Shown: one piece after another, positions 16,263-23,976 of the stretch | How the letters are laid out: the number at the start of each line of letters is the position of its first letter | Position numbering within the stretch: position 1 is the stretch's first letter | NCBI GenBank assembly: GCA_036351575.1 | Contig: JAZBPJ010000017.1 | Location: 1-25,489, forward strand | From: JABDPF01 sp036351575 | GTDB lineage: Bacteria; Pseudomonadota; Gammaproteobacteria; Xanthomonadales; SZUA-36 | DNA: 25,489 bases | Reading direction: 5' to 3' | The notes under the pieces: model-generated | The model's database searches: none | Seen by the model: only the letters and a program-made list of their open reading frames with translations | Told to the model about the DNA's origin: nothing | Made by a program: the position numbers and the translations under genes

Positions 16263-18304
16263 TTGGTCTTGCTCCCGTCCCTGGGCAGTTTGAAGTCGGC
16301 GACCGAGTCGCTGAGCTTGTGCACGAGATCGGCCAGCCTTCCCATGGCCAGCGCGGTCTGCGTCGTGCCCGCAGATGTCTTGATCGAGACATCGCGAATG
16401 CTGTTCATCTGCTCCGCCACCCGCATGGCGGTCTCCGACTGGGTGTGGGCCTCGTTGGATATTTCCTCGATCATCTTGGAGAGGTCTCGCGACACCAGTT
16501 CGATGTGTTTCAGCGCCTCGCCCGCGTCCTCCGATTTCTCGGCGCCGGACACCACTTCCGAGGTCGTGGTTTCCATCGACACGACCGCCTCGGAGGTGTC
16601 CGTCTGGATGTTCTGGACCAGCATCTCGATGCGCCGTGTCGCGTTCGTCGCGCGCTCGGCAAGCCGCTGCACCTCGTCGGCCACGACCGCGAAGCCGCGG
16701 CCGGCGCCGCCGGCGGAAGCGGACTGGATGGCCGCGTTGAGCGCCAGGATGTTCGTCTGCTCGGCGATGCCGTTGATCAGCTCGACGATATCGCCGATCT
16801 CCTGCGAAGACTCACCGAGGCGCTTGATGCGTTTCGATGTGTCCTGGATCTGCTCGCGAATATTGTCCATGCCGATGATGGTCTGCTGCACCAGCTGCGA
16901 CCCCTTGTGCGCGGTCTCGACGGAACGCTGGGCCACCTCGTTCGACTCGCGGGATTTTCTCGCCATTGCGTCGAATGACTCGGCCAGCACGTTGATCGTA
17001 TCGGTCGCCTCGCGAACCTGCCCGGCCTGTTTCTGGGAGGCGGCCGCCAGTTCGCCGGTGGTGTCCATGGTTTCCTGGGCTGATTCCGACACGGTCTGGG
17101 CGGTCGTGTTGATGCCCTTGACGAGTTCACGCAATTGCTCCACGGCATAGTTGACGGCGTCGGCAATGGCGCCGGTCATGTCGTCGGTTACCGTGGCCCT
17201 GACGGTCAGGTCGCCGTCGGCCAGCGAACTCATTTCTTCCAGCAGGCGCATGATCGCGGCCTGGTTCTTTTGGTTCTGCATGCCGGCTTCGACCGCGCGG
17301 CGGCGCTCGGCAGCCAGGAAGGAGCGTACCAGGAACGCGATCGAGACCAGGATCACGCTCAGGGCGAGCGAGCCGGACCAGAGCGAGGGCCACAGGCGTG
17401 ATTCCGCACGATAGAGCACGTCGCCTGAAACGGTGCGCGACAGGTCGAACATGTCGAGGCTGTCGACGAAGATGTCTTCGGCTGCGCTGCGCACCTCGAG
17501 CACGTCCGCGATGGACGCGAGGATCGATTGCATTTGCGGCTGGACGCCTTCGTACAACTGCCGGGCTTCGTTCAATGCGGACCGGGCCTTGCCCGGCGCA
17601 ACCTGGCTGACCCCGACGGACTGGCTGCCCTGCAGCAGCGCATTCATCGTCTGCTCGAAATAGGCCACTTCCTTGACGAAGCTGTCGGCGGCGCCCGGCG
17701 CACCTTCGCCGCCGCGCAGCATCTCCTTGAGGTGGCGCAGCAGGCGGTCTGCCAGGACCAGCTGGCGGCCGGCCACGAACAGCTGCTGCCGCGATGCATT
17801 GCCCCGGGTGAGCTCCCGAATGGCCTGGTCGGTGAGATCCTGTATTTGCGGGATGACCCGGATAATGGCGGTGCTGTCGGAAGCCAGCGTGAGCACCTGG
17901 TCTTCGCGGTCCAGTATCACGCGGGCGCTCTGGTTCATCCGGCTCCAGCTGCGATTGAGCGCAACCAGTGTTTCGGACATCGAATCGGGCAGCGCCGGCA
18001 GGGATCTGATCGGATCGCCGTCTTTCAGCGCCTGGACGGTATCCTCGATAACCCCGGTGGAGTCGCTCAGCTGCAGAAAGGCGGTGCGCTGGCCTTCAAC
18101 GGCCTCGGCGGCGGACTTCGCCATTTGCTGCGAGTGGATCTGCATGTCCGTCGCCAGACGCACCCACTCCTGTTCGTAGCGGCTTTCGCGCGTCAGCAGA
18201 ATGAAGGTGACCGCCACGAAGCCGAGCACCAGCACGAGGAATCCGACCAGGGCGTAAAGACCGCCCGATCTCAGCCAGCTTGGATTTTGTTTTTCGGGTT
18301 TCAT
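16259..18304 (-). CDS. pilJ: Methyl-accepting chemotaxis protein PilJ
   Basis: A 681-residue chemoreceptor. TM1 is at about 15-37 (YALVGFLVLVLGFVAVTFIL), a periplasmic sensor of about 265 residues follows, TM2 is at about 307-328, then a HAMP-like stretch, and a long cytoplasmic coiled coil whose hairpin tip is EQTNILALNAAIQ (about 515-530) with AGRGFAVVADEVQRLAERA. The Ser-Ala-Gly-Gly-Ala variant after the tip resembles PilJ rather than flagellar receptors. PilJ senses surface contact or pilin tension at the cell poles and controls ChpA. The usual methylation enzymes (PilK, ChpB) are not in the cluster. Stop overlaps the chpA start (ATGA); 14 bp separate it from pilI. Confidence 0.95.
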   Translation of the reverse strand: MKPEKQNPSWLRSGGLYALVGFLVLVLGFVAVTFILLTRESRYEQEWVRLATDMQIHSQQMAKSAAEAVEGQRTAFLQLSDSTGVIEDTVQALKDGDPIRSLPALPDSMSETLVALNRSWSRMNQSARVILDREDQVLTLASDSTAIIRVIPQIQDLTDQAIRELTRGNASRQQLFVAGRQLVLADRLLRHLKEMLRGGEGAPGAADSFVKEVAYFEQTMNALLQGSQSVGVSQVAPGKARSALNEARQLYEGVQPQMQSILASIADVLEVRSAAEDIFVDSLDMFDLSRTVSGDVLYRAESRLWPSLWSGSLALSVILVSIAFLVRSFLAAERRRAVEAGMQNQKNQAAIMRLLEEMSSLADGDLTVRATVTDDMTGAIADAVNYAVEQLRELVKGINTTAQTVSESAQETMDTTGELAAASQKQAGQVREATDTINVLAESFDAMARKSRESNEVAQRSVETAHKGSQLVQQTIIGMDNIREQIQDTSKRIKRLGESSQEIGDIVELINGIAEQTNILALNAAIQSASAGGAGRGFAVVADEVQRLAERATNATRRIEMLVQNIQTDTSEAVVSMETTTSEVVSGAEKSEDAGEALKHIELVSRDLSKMIEEISNEAHTQSETAMRVAEQMNSIRDVSIKTSAGTTQTALAMGRLADLVHKLSDSVADFKLPRDGSKTK

Positions 18305-18318
18305 CTCGTGCCGCCGGT

Positions 18319-18870
18319 TCAGTGTTCTTCAGCGCCGTTCAGGAAATCCGGGTTGGAAAACAGGCGTTCGATATCGAACTCGTGCCAGGTTTCAGAGCCG
18401 AGATCGTAGCGGTGGCTGACCACGCTGCTGAGCAGTGAGTCGTTATCCAGTCCCGCTTCCAGGGCCTCGCTGTCCAGGAAATGACGCTGTCCGATCACCT
18501 CGTCGACCAGCAGGCCGATGGGCGCCTTGTTCAGCGTCGCCGTCAGCAGGCGGGTCTCCGTGGTCATGGTCGTCTTGACCCCGCTCAGGAAGTCCTTGAG
18601 GTCGACGATGGTCAATAATTCGCCACGGACATTGGCCAGGCCGATGATCCAGCGTTTCGCCCCCGGTACGGGTGTCGACGGCGGACACGGCAAAATCTCC
18701 CCGATACGGTTGATGTTGCAGGCGAGGCGTGTGCCTTCTATTGCGAAAACCACGCCGCTCCATTCATCGAAAGATCCGCTGCCTCCGCCGGAGCCTGGAG
18801 AATAGCGGGCCGCCCGCTTCTCGTACTCGAGCAGCTTGCGAAACGCGGCATTTGATCCGGGGTCCGTCAT
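18319..18870 (-). CDS. pilI: CheW-like adaptor PilI
   Basis: A CheW-domain protein of about 183 residues. An N-terminal helix and a Gly/Ser-rich stretch (SPGSGGGSGSFDEWSG) precede the CheW fold, with FAIEGTRLACNINRIGEIL, RWIIGLANVRGELLTIVDL and GLLVDEVIGQR. The NVRGELLTIVDL strand is the classic CheW signature. It docks ChpA to PilJ. An in-frame GTG at 18882 would add four residues; I prefer ATG 18870, which has GGA three bases upstream. It directly follows pilG (46 bp gap), so the pilH gene normally found between them is absent. N-terminus uncertain, identity firm. Confidence 0.9.
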   Translation of the reverse strand: MTDPGSNAAFRKLLEYEKRAARYSPGSGGGSGSFDEWSGVVFAIEGTRLACNINRIGEILPCPPSTPVPGAKRWIIGLANVRGELLTIVDLKDFLSGVKTTMTTETRLLTATLNKAPIGLLVDEVIGQRHFLDSEALEAGLDNDSLLSSVVSHRYDLGSETWHEFDIERLFSNPDFLNGAEEH

Positions 18871-18916
18871 CTGTCCATTCACTTCCCTGCGCGTGGAGTC
18901 GTGTTTTGCACGTGTG

Positions 18917-19330
18917 TCAGGCGGCGTGCTGGGCCACGGCGTTCAGCAGTTCGTCTTTGGTGAAGGGTTTCGTGAGATACAGGTCGGAACCCACCACGCG
19001 GCCCCTGGCCTGGTCGAACAGGCCGTCCTTGCTGGTCAGCATGACGACAGGCGTGGAACGGTACTGCAGGTTGTTCTTGATGATGGCGCAGGCCTGGTAA
19101 CCGTCCAGGCGTGGCATCATGATGTCCATGAAAATGAGGTCGGGTTGGTGCCGCGCGACGATCGACAGGGCCTCGAAGCCGTTTTCCGCCGTCATCACGT
19201 CGTAGCCCTCGGCCTTGAGCATGGATTCCGCCGAACGGCGAATGGTCGAGCTGTCATCGACCACGAGTATTCGCAGCGAAGCGTTCCCGGTCTCCGTGGG
19301 GCGGTCTTCGTTCATGACTTCCTCTGACAT
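18917..19330 (-). CDS. pilG: Single-domain response regulator PilG
   Basis: A 137-residue CheY-like receiver. Acidic pocket VVDDSSTIRR, phospho-acceptor Asp in IFMDIMMPRLDGYQ, and conserved Lys in YLTKPF. The segments AIIKNN and TSKDGLFDQARGRVVGSD are specific to PilG and are not what PilH shows. PilG, phosphorylated by ChpA, promotes pilus extension and, in Pseudomonas, cAMP production through CyaB. ATG 19330 has AAGGAG two bases upstream; a second ATG at 19315 with GAGGA four bases upstream is equally possible. First gene of the chemosensory operon. A 16-bp palindrome lies in its leader. Confidence 0.93.
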   Translation of the reverse strand: MSEEVMNEDRPTETGNASLRILVVDDSSTIRRSAESMLKAEGYDVMTAENGFEALSIVARHQPDLIFMDIMMPRLDGYQACAIIKNNLQYRSTPVVMLTSKDGLFDQARGRVVGSDLYLTKPFTKDELLNAVAQHAA

Positions 19331-19350
19331 AACTCCTTCCCTGGTTGGCT

Positions 19351-19366
19351 CAGCGGATATCCGCTG
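19351..19366. promoter_or_regulatory. 16-bp perfect palindrome in the pilG leader (possible operator or RNA hairpin)
   Basis: CAGCGGATATCCGCTG is a perfect palindrome 20 bp upstream of the pilG start. As RNA it forms a 6-bp stem with an AUAU loop just before the ribosome site; as DNA it is a plausible dimer-binding site. There is no T tract, so it is not a terminator. A second inverted repeat (TTAGT at 19373-19377, ACTAA at 19383-19387) lies beside it. Confidence 0.45.
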
Positions 19367-19472
19367 GATTCATTAGTCTACCACTAACGAAATCAGATTC
19401 CAGCAGTAACAATAGCTTATGATAAAAAGCTGATACAAGCCTTTGAGCTAACAGAAGTGCTTGCCGCTGGAA

Positions 19473-19499
19473 TTGACAAGCCTTCAGGGCCGATAATAC
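19473..19499 (+). promoter_or_regulatory. Putative sigma70 promoter for gshB
   Basis: TTGACA (19473-19478, perfect -35) and TAATAC (19494-19499) with a short 15-bp spacer, about 38 bp upstream of the gshB ATG and just upstream of its GAGGAG ribosome site (around 19525). The spacer is below optimum, so strength is uncertain. No equally clear promoter for pilG is visible on the other strand. Confidence 0.45.
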
Positions 19500-19536
19500 C
19501 GGCAGTGAATCCAAGGTCGAAACCTGAGGAGCCCGA

Positions 19537-20511
19537 ATGACCGACCCGGCTGAAAAACAAACCGGCCCCGTGCAGACCGGCGTGGTAATGGACCCGATCG
19601 CGGGCATCGCGACCTACAAGGACTCGACCTTCGCGATGCTGCTCGAAGCGCAGCGGCGGGGGCACGACCTGTGGTACATGGAGCCGCGAGACCTGACCGT
19701 CGACGGCGGCACCGCGTTCGGCCGCATGGCCAGGCTGGAGGTCAGGGACAACCGTGACGACTGGTTTACGCTGGGCGAGGCGGTCAACAAAGAACTGGCG
19801 GAGCTGGACATCCTGCTGATGCGCAAGGATCCGCCGTTCGACATGGACTACATTTACACGACCTACATCCTCGACCTCGCCGAGCGCGCAGGGGTCACGG
19901 TGCTCAACCGCCCGAACGCCCTGCGCGACGCCAACGAAAAGTGCTTCATCACGCAGTTTCCCGAGTGCTGCGTACCCATGCTGATCACGCGCCGTTCGAG
20001 TGAAATCCGGGCGTTTGCGCTTGAGCATGGCCTGTCCGTGGTCAAGCCCCTGGACGGCATGGGCGGTGAATCGATCTTTCGCCTGGAGGCGGATGACCCG
20101 AACCTCAACGTGATTTTGGAGACCATCACGGCCAAGGACCATGACCTTGTGATGGTGCAGCGCTACATCCCGGAAATCAGCGCCGGCGACAAGCGTATCC
20201 TGGTGGTCGCCGGCAAGGCCGTGCCCTACGCCCTGGCGCGGATTCCCGGCGCAGGAGATTTTCGCGGCAACCTGGCCAAGGGCGGCACCGGGGTGGGCGT
20301 CGAACTGAGCGAGCGGGACCGCTGGATCGTCGGCCGCGTCGCCCCGGAACTGGTCCGCCGCGGCATCCTGTTCGCCGGGCTTGACGTGATCGGCGACTGG
20401 CTGACCGAAATCAACGTCACTTCCCCCACCTGTATCCGCGAACTCGACAGCCAGTACGGGCTGAACATTGCCGGCGACCTGTTCGATGCGCTGGAGTCCG
20501 GGCCGGGCTGA
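19537..20511 (+). CDS. gshB: Glutathione synthetase GshB
   Basis: A 324-residue ATP-grasp enzyme that joins gamma-glutamylcysteine and glycine. Visible family segments are VVMDPIAGIATYKDSTFAML near the N-terminus, LLMRKDPPFDMDYIYTTYIL, LNRPNALRDANEKCFI, VVKPLDGMGGESIF (glycine-rich ATP loop), DKRILVVAGKAVPYALAR and the C-terminal GLDVIGDWLTEINVTSPTC metal and ligand-binding stretch. The length matches E. coli GshB (316). A GAGGAG site five bases before ATG 19537 supports the start. Divergent from pilG and followed after 6 bp by a TonB-like gene, the same neighbourhood as in Pseudomonas. Confidence 0.97.
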   Translation: MTDPAEKQTGPVQTGVVMDPIAGIATYKDSTFAMLLEAQRRGHDLWYMEPRDLTVDGGTAFGRMARLEVRDNRDDWFTLGEAVNKELAELDILLMRKDPPFDMDYIYTTYILDLAERAGVTVLNRPNALRDANEKCFITQFPECCVPMLITRRSSEIRAFALEHGLSVVKPLDGMGGESIFRLEADDPNLNVILETITAKDHDLVMVQRYIPEISAGDKRILVVAGKAVPYALARIPGAGDFRGNLAKGGTGVGVELSERDRWIVGRVAPELVRRGILFAGLDVIGDWLTEINVTSPTCIRELDSQYGLNIAGDLFDALESGPG

Positions 20512-20517
20512 TCGAAA

Positions 20518-21408
20518 GTGGCATTCGAGGCAATGAAGCAGCGGGGAATTTACAGCGACCGGACGGCTGAAGACCGCTTCATGCTGTTTTTCGTGATGGC
20601 CATTGCCGTGCATGCCGCGGTTCTGTTCGGCGTCCGTTTCGGTATCGACCTCTCCGTTGACCCCCGGCTCGCGGACACCCTCGACGTGGTGCTGGTCCAA
20701 TGGCGCTCGGAAGACGCGCCGGAGGAAGCGGATTACCTGGCCCAGGTGGACCAGTCCGGGGGCGGCGATACGATCGAAGCGACACGGCCAACCGCCGAGG
20801 CGAGCACCCCGGTGCCGGTACCTGAGCGCGGAAGTGATTCTGCCGAGAGCGAGGAATCTGTTCCGAACGTGAGCCTGGAGACCCGCGAGATCGTCGCGCG
20901 CGAAGTGGACGCTGCCCGCACGCAGCAGACCGACGTGGAGCAGCCGGAACAAGAGCTGCCGACGGCGGCCGATCTCATGCAGCAGAGCAGGCAAATGGCG
21001 AGCCTGGAAGAGGAAGTCAGCCAGGAACGGAACTGGAAGTCGAAGCTGCCGCGCCGCGAGTTCATCTCAGCCAATACGCGGCAATACGAGTTCGCCGCTT
21101 ACATGAGCGCCTGGGTTGCAAAGGTCGAGCGGGTGGGGAACCTGAATTATCCCAGTGAACTGCGCCGCAAAAAGCTTCACGGCGACCTGGTTCTGACGGT
21201 GGGAATCCGTCAGAACGGCACGGTGGAGAGCATCAACGTCAAGCGCAGCTCCGGCACCGCGGAGATCGACGAGGCGGCCCTTTCCATCGTGCGCCTGGCG
21301 GCGCCTTACGCGCCCCTGCCGGAAAATATCCGGGACCGCGTCGACGTCCTTCACATCACCCGCACCTGGCGTTTCGAGTCGGCGCTCGGTGTTGGCGGGC
21401 GCCAGTAA
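20518..21408 (+). CDS. Energy transducer TonB-family protein
   Basis: A 296-residue TonB-like protein. A short cytoplasmic N-terminus leads to one membrane helix (about 22-42, with the typical VHAAVLFG), then a long acidic Glu/Gln-rich periplasmic linker (about 55-170) instead of the classical Pro-rich one, then the C-terminal TonB domain (about 195-285: YMSAWVAKVERVGNLNYP, GDLVLTVGIRQNGTVESINV). It would transmit proton-motive energy to outer-membrane proteins. ExbB/ExbD are not in the window. The Pseudomonas gene in this position (tonB3) has been linked to twitching motility. The GTG at 20518 lies 6 bp after the gshB stop; an ATG five codons later (20533) preceded by GAGG is an alternative start. 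Confidence 0.9.
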   Translation: MAFEAMKQRGIYSDRTAEDRFMLFFVMAIAVHAAVLFGVRFGIDLSVDPRLADTLDVVLVQWRSEDAPEEADYLAQVDQSGGGDTIEATRPTAEASTPVPVPERGSDSAESEESVPNVSLETREIVAREVDAARTQQTDVEQPEQELPTAADLMQQSRQMASLEEEVSQERNWKSKLPRREFISANTRQYEFAAYMSAWVAKVERVGNLNYPSELRRKKLHGDLVLTVGIRQNGTVESINVKRSSGTAEIDEAALSIVRLAAPYAPLPENIRDRVDVLHITRTWRFESALGVGGRQ

Positions 21409-21581
21409 AGTCGAAGCCCAAAACGGCTGCTGCGTGAGCCACACCTCTTCTCTGCCCCTTTCATAACCTCAATCTGGCCCTGATTCGCATCATTGTGGCC
21501 CGGGTCGCTCTGGCGTAGTCTGGGAAATCCCCCCAAACGCGATGGATCTATCGGAGACGATTGCTCCACTGTGAGGACAGC

Positions 21582-22211
21582 ATGAAGATACTGGTATTCG
21601 GAGCGAGCGGCGGCACCGGGCGGGAGTTGCTCAAGCAGGGGCTGGATAAAGGAATCGAAGTGACAGCGTTTGTCCGGGACGCCACCAAGATCAAGGATAT
21701 CCAAAACCCGAACCTGGCGGTGGTCAGCGGAGACGTTCTGAGCATGGAGGACGTCGGTCCCGCGGTGGCCGGGCATGATGCCGTGCTCTACGCTGTGGGC
21801 GCGGGGCCCAAGCGCACGACGATCCGCGAGCAGGGCACCCGAAATGTCATCGAGGCCATGCAGACGGCCAACGTCAGGAGGCTGGTTTGCCTGTCCTCGT
21901 TCGGCGTGGGCGAAAGCCGGGCCGACTTGTCGTTTTTCACCCGTTATGTCGTGGTCGGCATATTTCTGCGCCATGCATTCGCGGATCACGAACGCCAGGA
22001 AGCCCTGGTGAAAGAATGCGCACTGGATTGGACGCTCGTGCGGCCGCCGCACCTGAAGGAGGGTCCGCACACGGGAACTTACCGGCACGGCCTGGCCCTG
22101 GCCTACGGGGATATCGAGGGGTGGATTTCACGCGGCGACCTGGCGGACTTCATGTTGAAGCAACTGGACGATGACCGCTATCTCCGGCAGGCGCCTCGGG
22201 TCTCCTATTGA
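21582..22211 (+). CDS. NAD(P)-binding SDR-type oxidoreductase (NmrA/biliverdin reductase B-like)
   Basis: A 209-residue atypical short-chain dehydrogenase. The Rossmann start MKILVFGASGGTGREL has the G-x-x-G-x-x-G nucleotide loop at residues 7-13; VTAFVRDATKI, VVSGDVLS, RRLVCLSSFGVGES and WTLVRPPHL follow in the family order. This group binds NADP(H) and includes flavin/biliverdin reductases and redox-sensing NmrA-like proteins; the exact substrate is unknown. ATG 21582 is chosen because GAGGA lies four bases upstream and the Rossmann strand begins there. Its 3' end touches the methyltransferase remnant. The 173 bp upstream show no convincing promoter. Confidence 0.88.
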   Translation: MKILVFGASGGTGRELLKQGLDKGIEVTAFVRDATKIKDIQNPNLAVVSGDVLSMEDVGPAVAGHDAVLYAVGAGPKRTTIREQGTRNVIEAMQTANVRRLVCLSSFGVGESRADLSFFTRYVVVGIFLRHAFADHERQEALVKECALDWTLVRPPHLKEGPHTGTYRHGLALAYGDIEGWISRGDLADFMLKQLDDDRYLRQAPRVSY

Positions 22212-22648
22212 ATTTCACACGGTAAAGGGGCATCGGGCCGAGGTCAGGCTGCTCAAACCGTTTGTCCGAAGCATCATCGGCAAGTCCGAGCGCAAGGTGC
22301 CCGGGCTCTGGGGCAGCATCATGAGTCGCAAGCGCCATATCGACGAGCTGCTTGCCGCTGCCGGCGCCCTCGGGCAGCCGCCTGGTTTTTACCTACACGC
22401 CGAAAGATTTCATCGATGGTGAAAATCTGTATGGCCAGGAGTACCTGCACGGCAAGATGCTGATCAAGGACAGGATATGGCTCTTCGGGATCGATCCTTC
22501 AAAGGTCGATACCCTGCTCGGCGAGTACGGTTGGCAGGTTCGCGAACACGTCGGGTATGACACCCTGGTCGAACGCTACGTCACGCCAACGGGCCGGAAC
22601 CTGGGGCCGATGATGATCGAACGCATCGTCGATGCGGAAAAGACCTGA
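22205..22648 (+). pseudogene. Remnant of a leucine-carboxyl-methyltransferase-family SAM methyltransferase (internal deletion plus frameshift)
   Basis: Two frames carry the two ends of one gene. Up to about 22365 one frame reads FHTVKGHRAEVRLLKPFVRS and SIMSRKRHIDELLAAA, resembling the N-terminal region of LCM/PPM1-type (COG3315) methyltransferases. From about 22370 the +1-shifted frame reads PSGSRLVFTYTPKDFIDG, LYGQEYLHGKMLIKDRIWLFG and VERYVTPTGRNLGPM, the family's C-terminal region. The whole SAM-binding middle (the GxGxD motif and the following acidic motifs, roughly 130-150 residues) is absent, and the two parts are joined out of frame around 22352-22375. There is no credible ribosome site at the left end. 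The first frame stops at 22422 and the second at 22648. I infer a dead gene, left after an internal deletion. Confidence 0.65.
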
Positions 22649-22698
22649 GCTGAAAACTCGCTTACCGGTGGAAGAGGCCTTCCGGCAAGGGCCCTGAC

Positions 22699-23892
22699 TC
22701 ATAGCGAAAGTTCTTTTGCCGGCAGGAGTTCTGCTTTCGGCAGGGGTTTGAGTCCGAACAGGAAACGGGTCACGTTGTTGGTCTTGATCACCTTGTAGAT
22801 CAGCACGGATGCCGGGATGGCCGTGAGTACGATTCCAAGGAACCTCAGTCCCATCGGCAGGTCCAGCTGCACGATGTAGAACCCGAACACGACGATCAGC
22901 GTCTGGTGCAGCACGTAGACCGGGAGGATGCTGATGTTGGCGGGGACTAGCCACTTGTGCTTGAAATTCATGGTGCGGGCGAACAGCGCCAGGAAAAACA
23001 TGATCCAGCTGTAGGCAATCAGCATCGTGAGCACCGAGATGATCCCGTGCAACCAGGAAAACTCCGGGTTCATATAGGCCTGCACGTGCTGCTCGTTCGT
23101 CGAGCCCATGTAGATAAAGGTGGCGGAACAGATCGATCCGACGGCCAGGAAAGCCCACATCCTGTTCTTGATGATGTCCAGGAACTGCCGGTCGGCCATG
23201 AAAATGAAACCGTAAAGGAACGGCCAGAGATAGACGAAGAAGTCCGCCCAGTCCGTGTATTCGGGGTAGATCGGTTTCAGCACGAAGCGGCTCACGATCA
23301 TGGGCACGGCCAGCACGAAGACACCCGCGCGGGTCGACATCACGCTCTTGAGCCGCGAAAAGCTGACGTTTCCCAGTCGGATCCATTCCAGCAGGGGAAG
23401 CGTCATCAGCGTCATCACGAACAGGAACGGCAGGTACCAGACGTGGGTGCCGAGGTGCCCGAACCAGAGCAGCACGCTGCTGCCCATGTCGGCGCTGAGC
23501 TGCTGGGCCGGATAGACCTGCAGAAAGTCCAGGTAACTGCCCTCGAACCCGCCGAAGCTGATCCACTCGTAGAAACGCTGCGGCGGAATGATGATCACGA
23601 TGCTGAACAGGAAGGGCAGCAGCAGGCGAAGGACCCGGTCCAGGAAGAACCGGTCTCCCCGGGCACGCATGGCCAGCCAGGTTCCGGCACCGGAAACGAG
23701 GAAGATGAGAAACATGCGCCAGCCGTGCACGAACATCGTCAGGAGGTCGAATACGACGCTCTGGTCGGCGCTCTTCATATGCCAGGGCATGTGGTCGAAA
23801 GGCCGCCAGGAGTGAAACAGGAACAGCAGGCCGAAGGCCGACACGCGCAGCCAGTCGAGGTAATAGAGCCGTTTGTGTTGCGTGGTTCTCAT
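22699..23892 (-). CDS. Membrane acyltransferase (acyltransferase-3 / OpgC-like family)
   Basis: A 397-residue protein with about ten membrane helices. The N-terminal RLYYLDWLRVSAFGLLFLFH contains the D-x-x-R and the His typical of acyltransferase family 3, which moves acyl groups (acetyl, succinyl) from the cytoplasm onto cell-surface sugars, lipids or periplasmic glucans. The HVWYLPFLFVM helix and the SRFVLKPIYPEYTDWADF loop are frequent in this group. Start ATG 23892 is preferred over a TTG at 23934 because the extra residues are not family-like and a GGGAA site is at suitable distance. It lies 84 bp after the AraC-type regulator on the same strand. Acceptor unknown. Confidence 0.85.
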   Translation of the reverse strand: MRTTQHKRLYYLDWLRVSAFGLLFLFHSWRPFDHMPWHMKSADQSVVFDLLTMFVHGWRMFLIFLVSGAGTWLAMRARGDRFFLDRVLRLLLPFLFSIVIIIPPQRFYEWISFGGFEGSYLDFLQVYPAQQLSADMGSSVLLWFGHLGTHVWYLPFLFVMTLMTLPLLEWIRLGNVSFSRLKSVMSTRAGVFVLAVPMIVSRFVLKPIYPEYTDWADFFVYLWPFLYGFIFMADRQFLDIIKNRMWAFLAVGSICSATFIYMGSTNEQHVQAYMNPEFSWLHGIISVLTMLIAYSWIMFFLALFARTMNFKHKWLVPANISILPVYVLHQTLIVVFGFYIVQLDLPMGLRFLGIVLTAIPASVLIYKVIKTNNVTRFLFGLKPLPKAELLPAKELSL

Positions 23893-23950
23893 CTTGAGTT
23901 CCCGAAATAGTGGAAATTCAAGTCGAGTTTGCAACGTCCAGCGGTGCCGG

Positions 23951-23976
23951 TCGTCCAGTCCTGCGGGTCTGGACGA
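23951..23976 (-). terminator. Strong hairpin directly after the AraC-type regulator stop
   Basis: TCGTCCAG (23951-23958) and CTGGACGA (23969-23976) form an 8-bp perfect stem with a 10-nt loop immediately after the TAA. There is no T tract on the minus strand, so it may be a weak terminator, a 3'-end stabiliser or an operon-internal processing site before the acyltransferase gene. Confidence 0.4.

Noticed and set aside
19417..20994. 525-codon open frame on the minus strand across gshB and tonB
   Set aside because: Antisense shadow rich in His, Arg and Gln with no family signature; both plus-strand genes are well supported.
21455..21530. Weak promoter-like TTGTGG-17-TAGTCT upstream of the SDR gene
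   Set aside because: Only half of the bases match in each box, which is expected by chance in this length of DNA.
22660..22690. GGCCTT / AAGGGCC hairpin between the methyltransferase remnant and the acyltransferase
   Set aside because: The stem needs a bulge and no T tract follows on either strand, so a terminator call is not supported.
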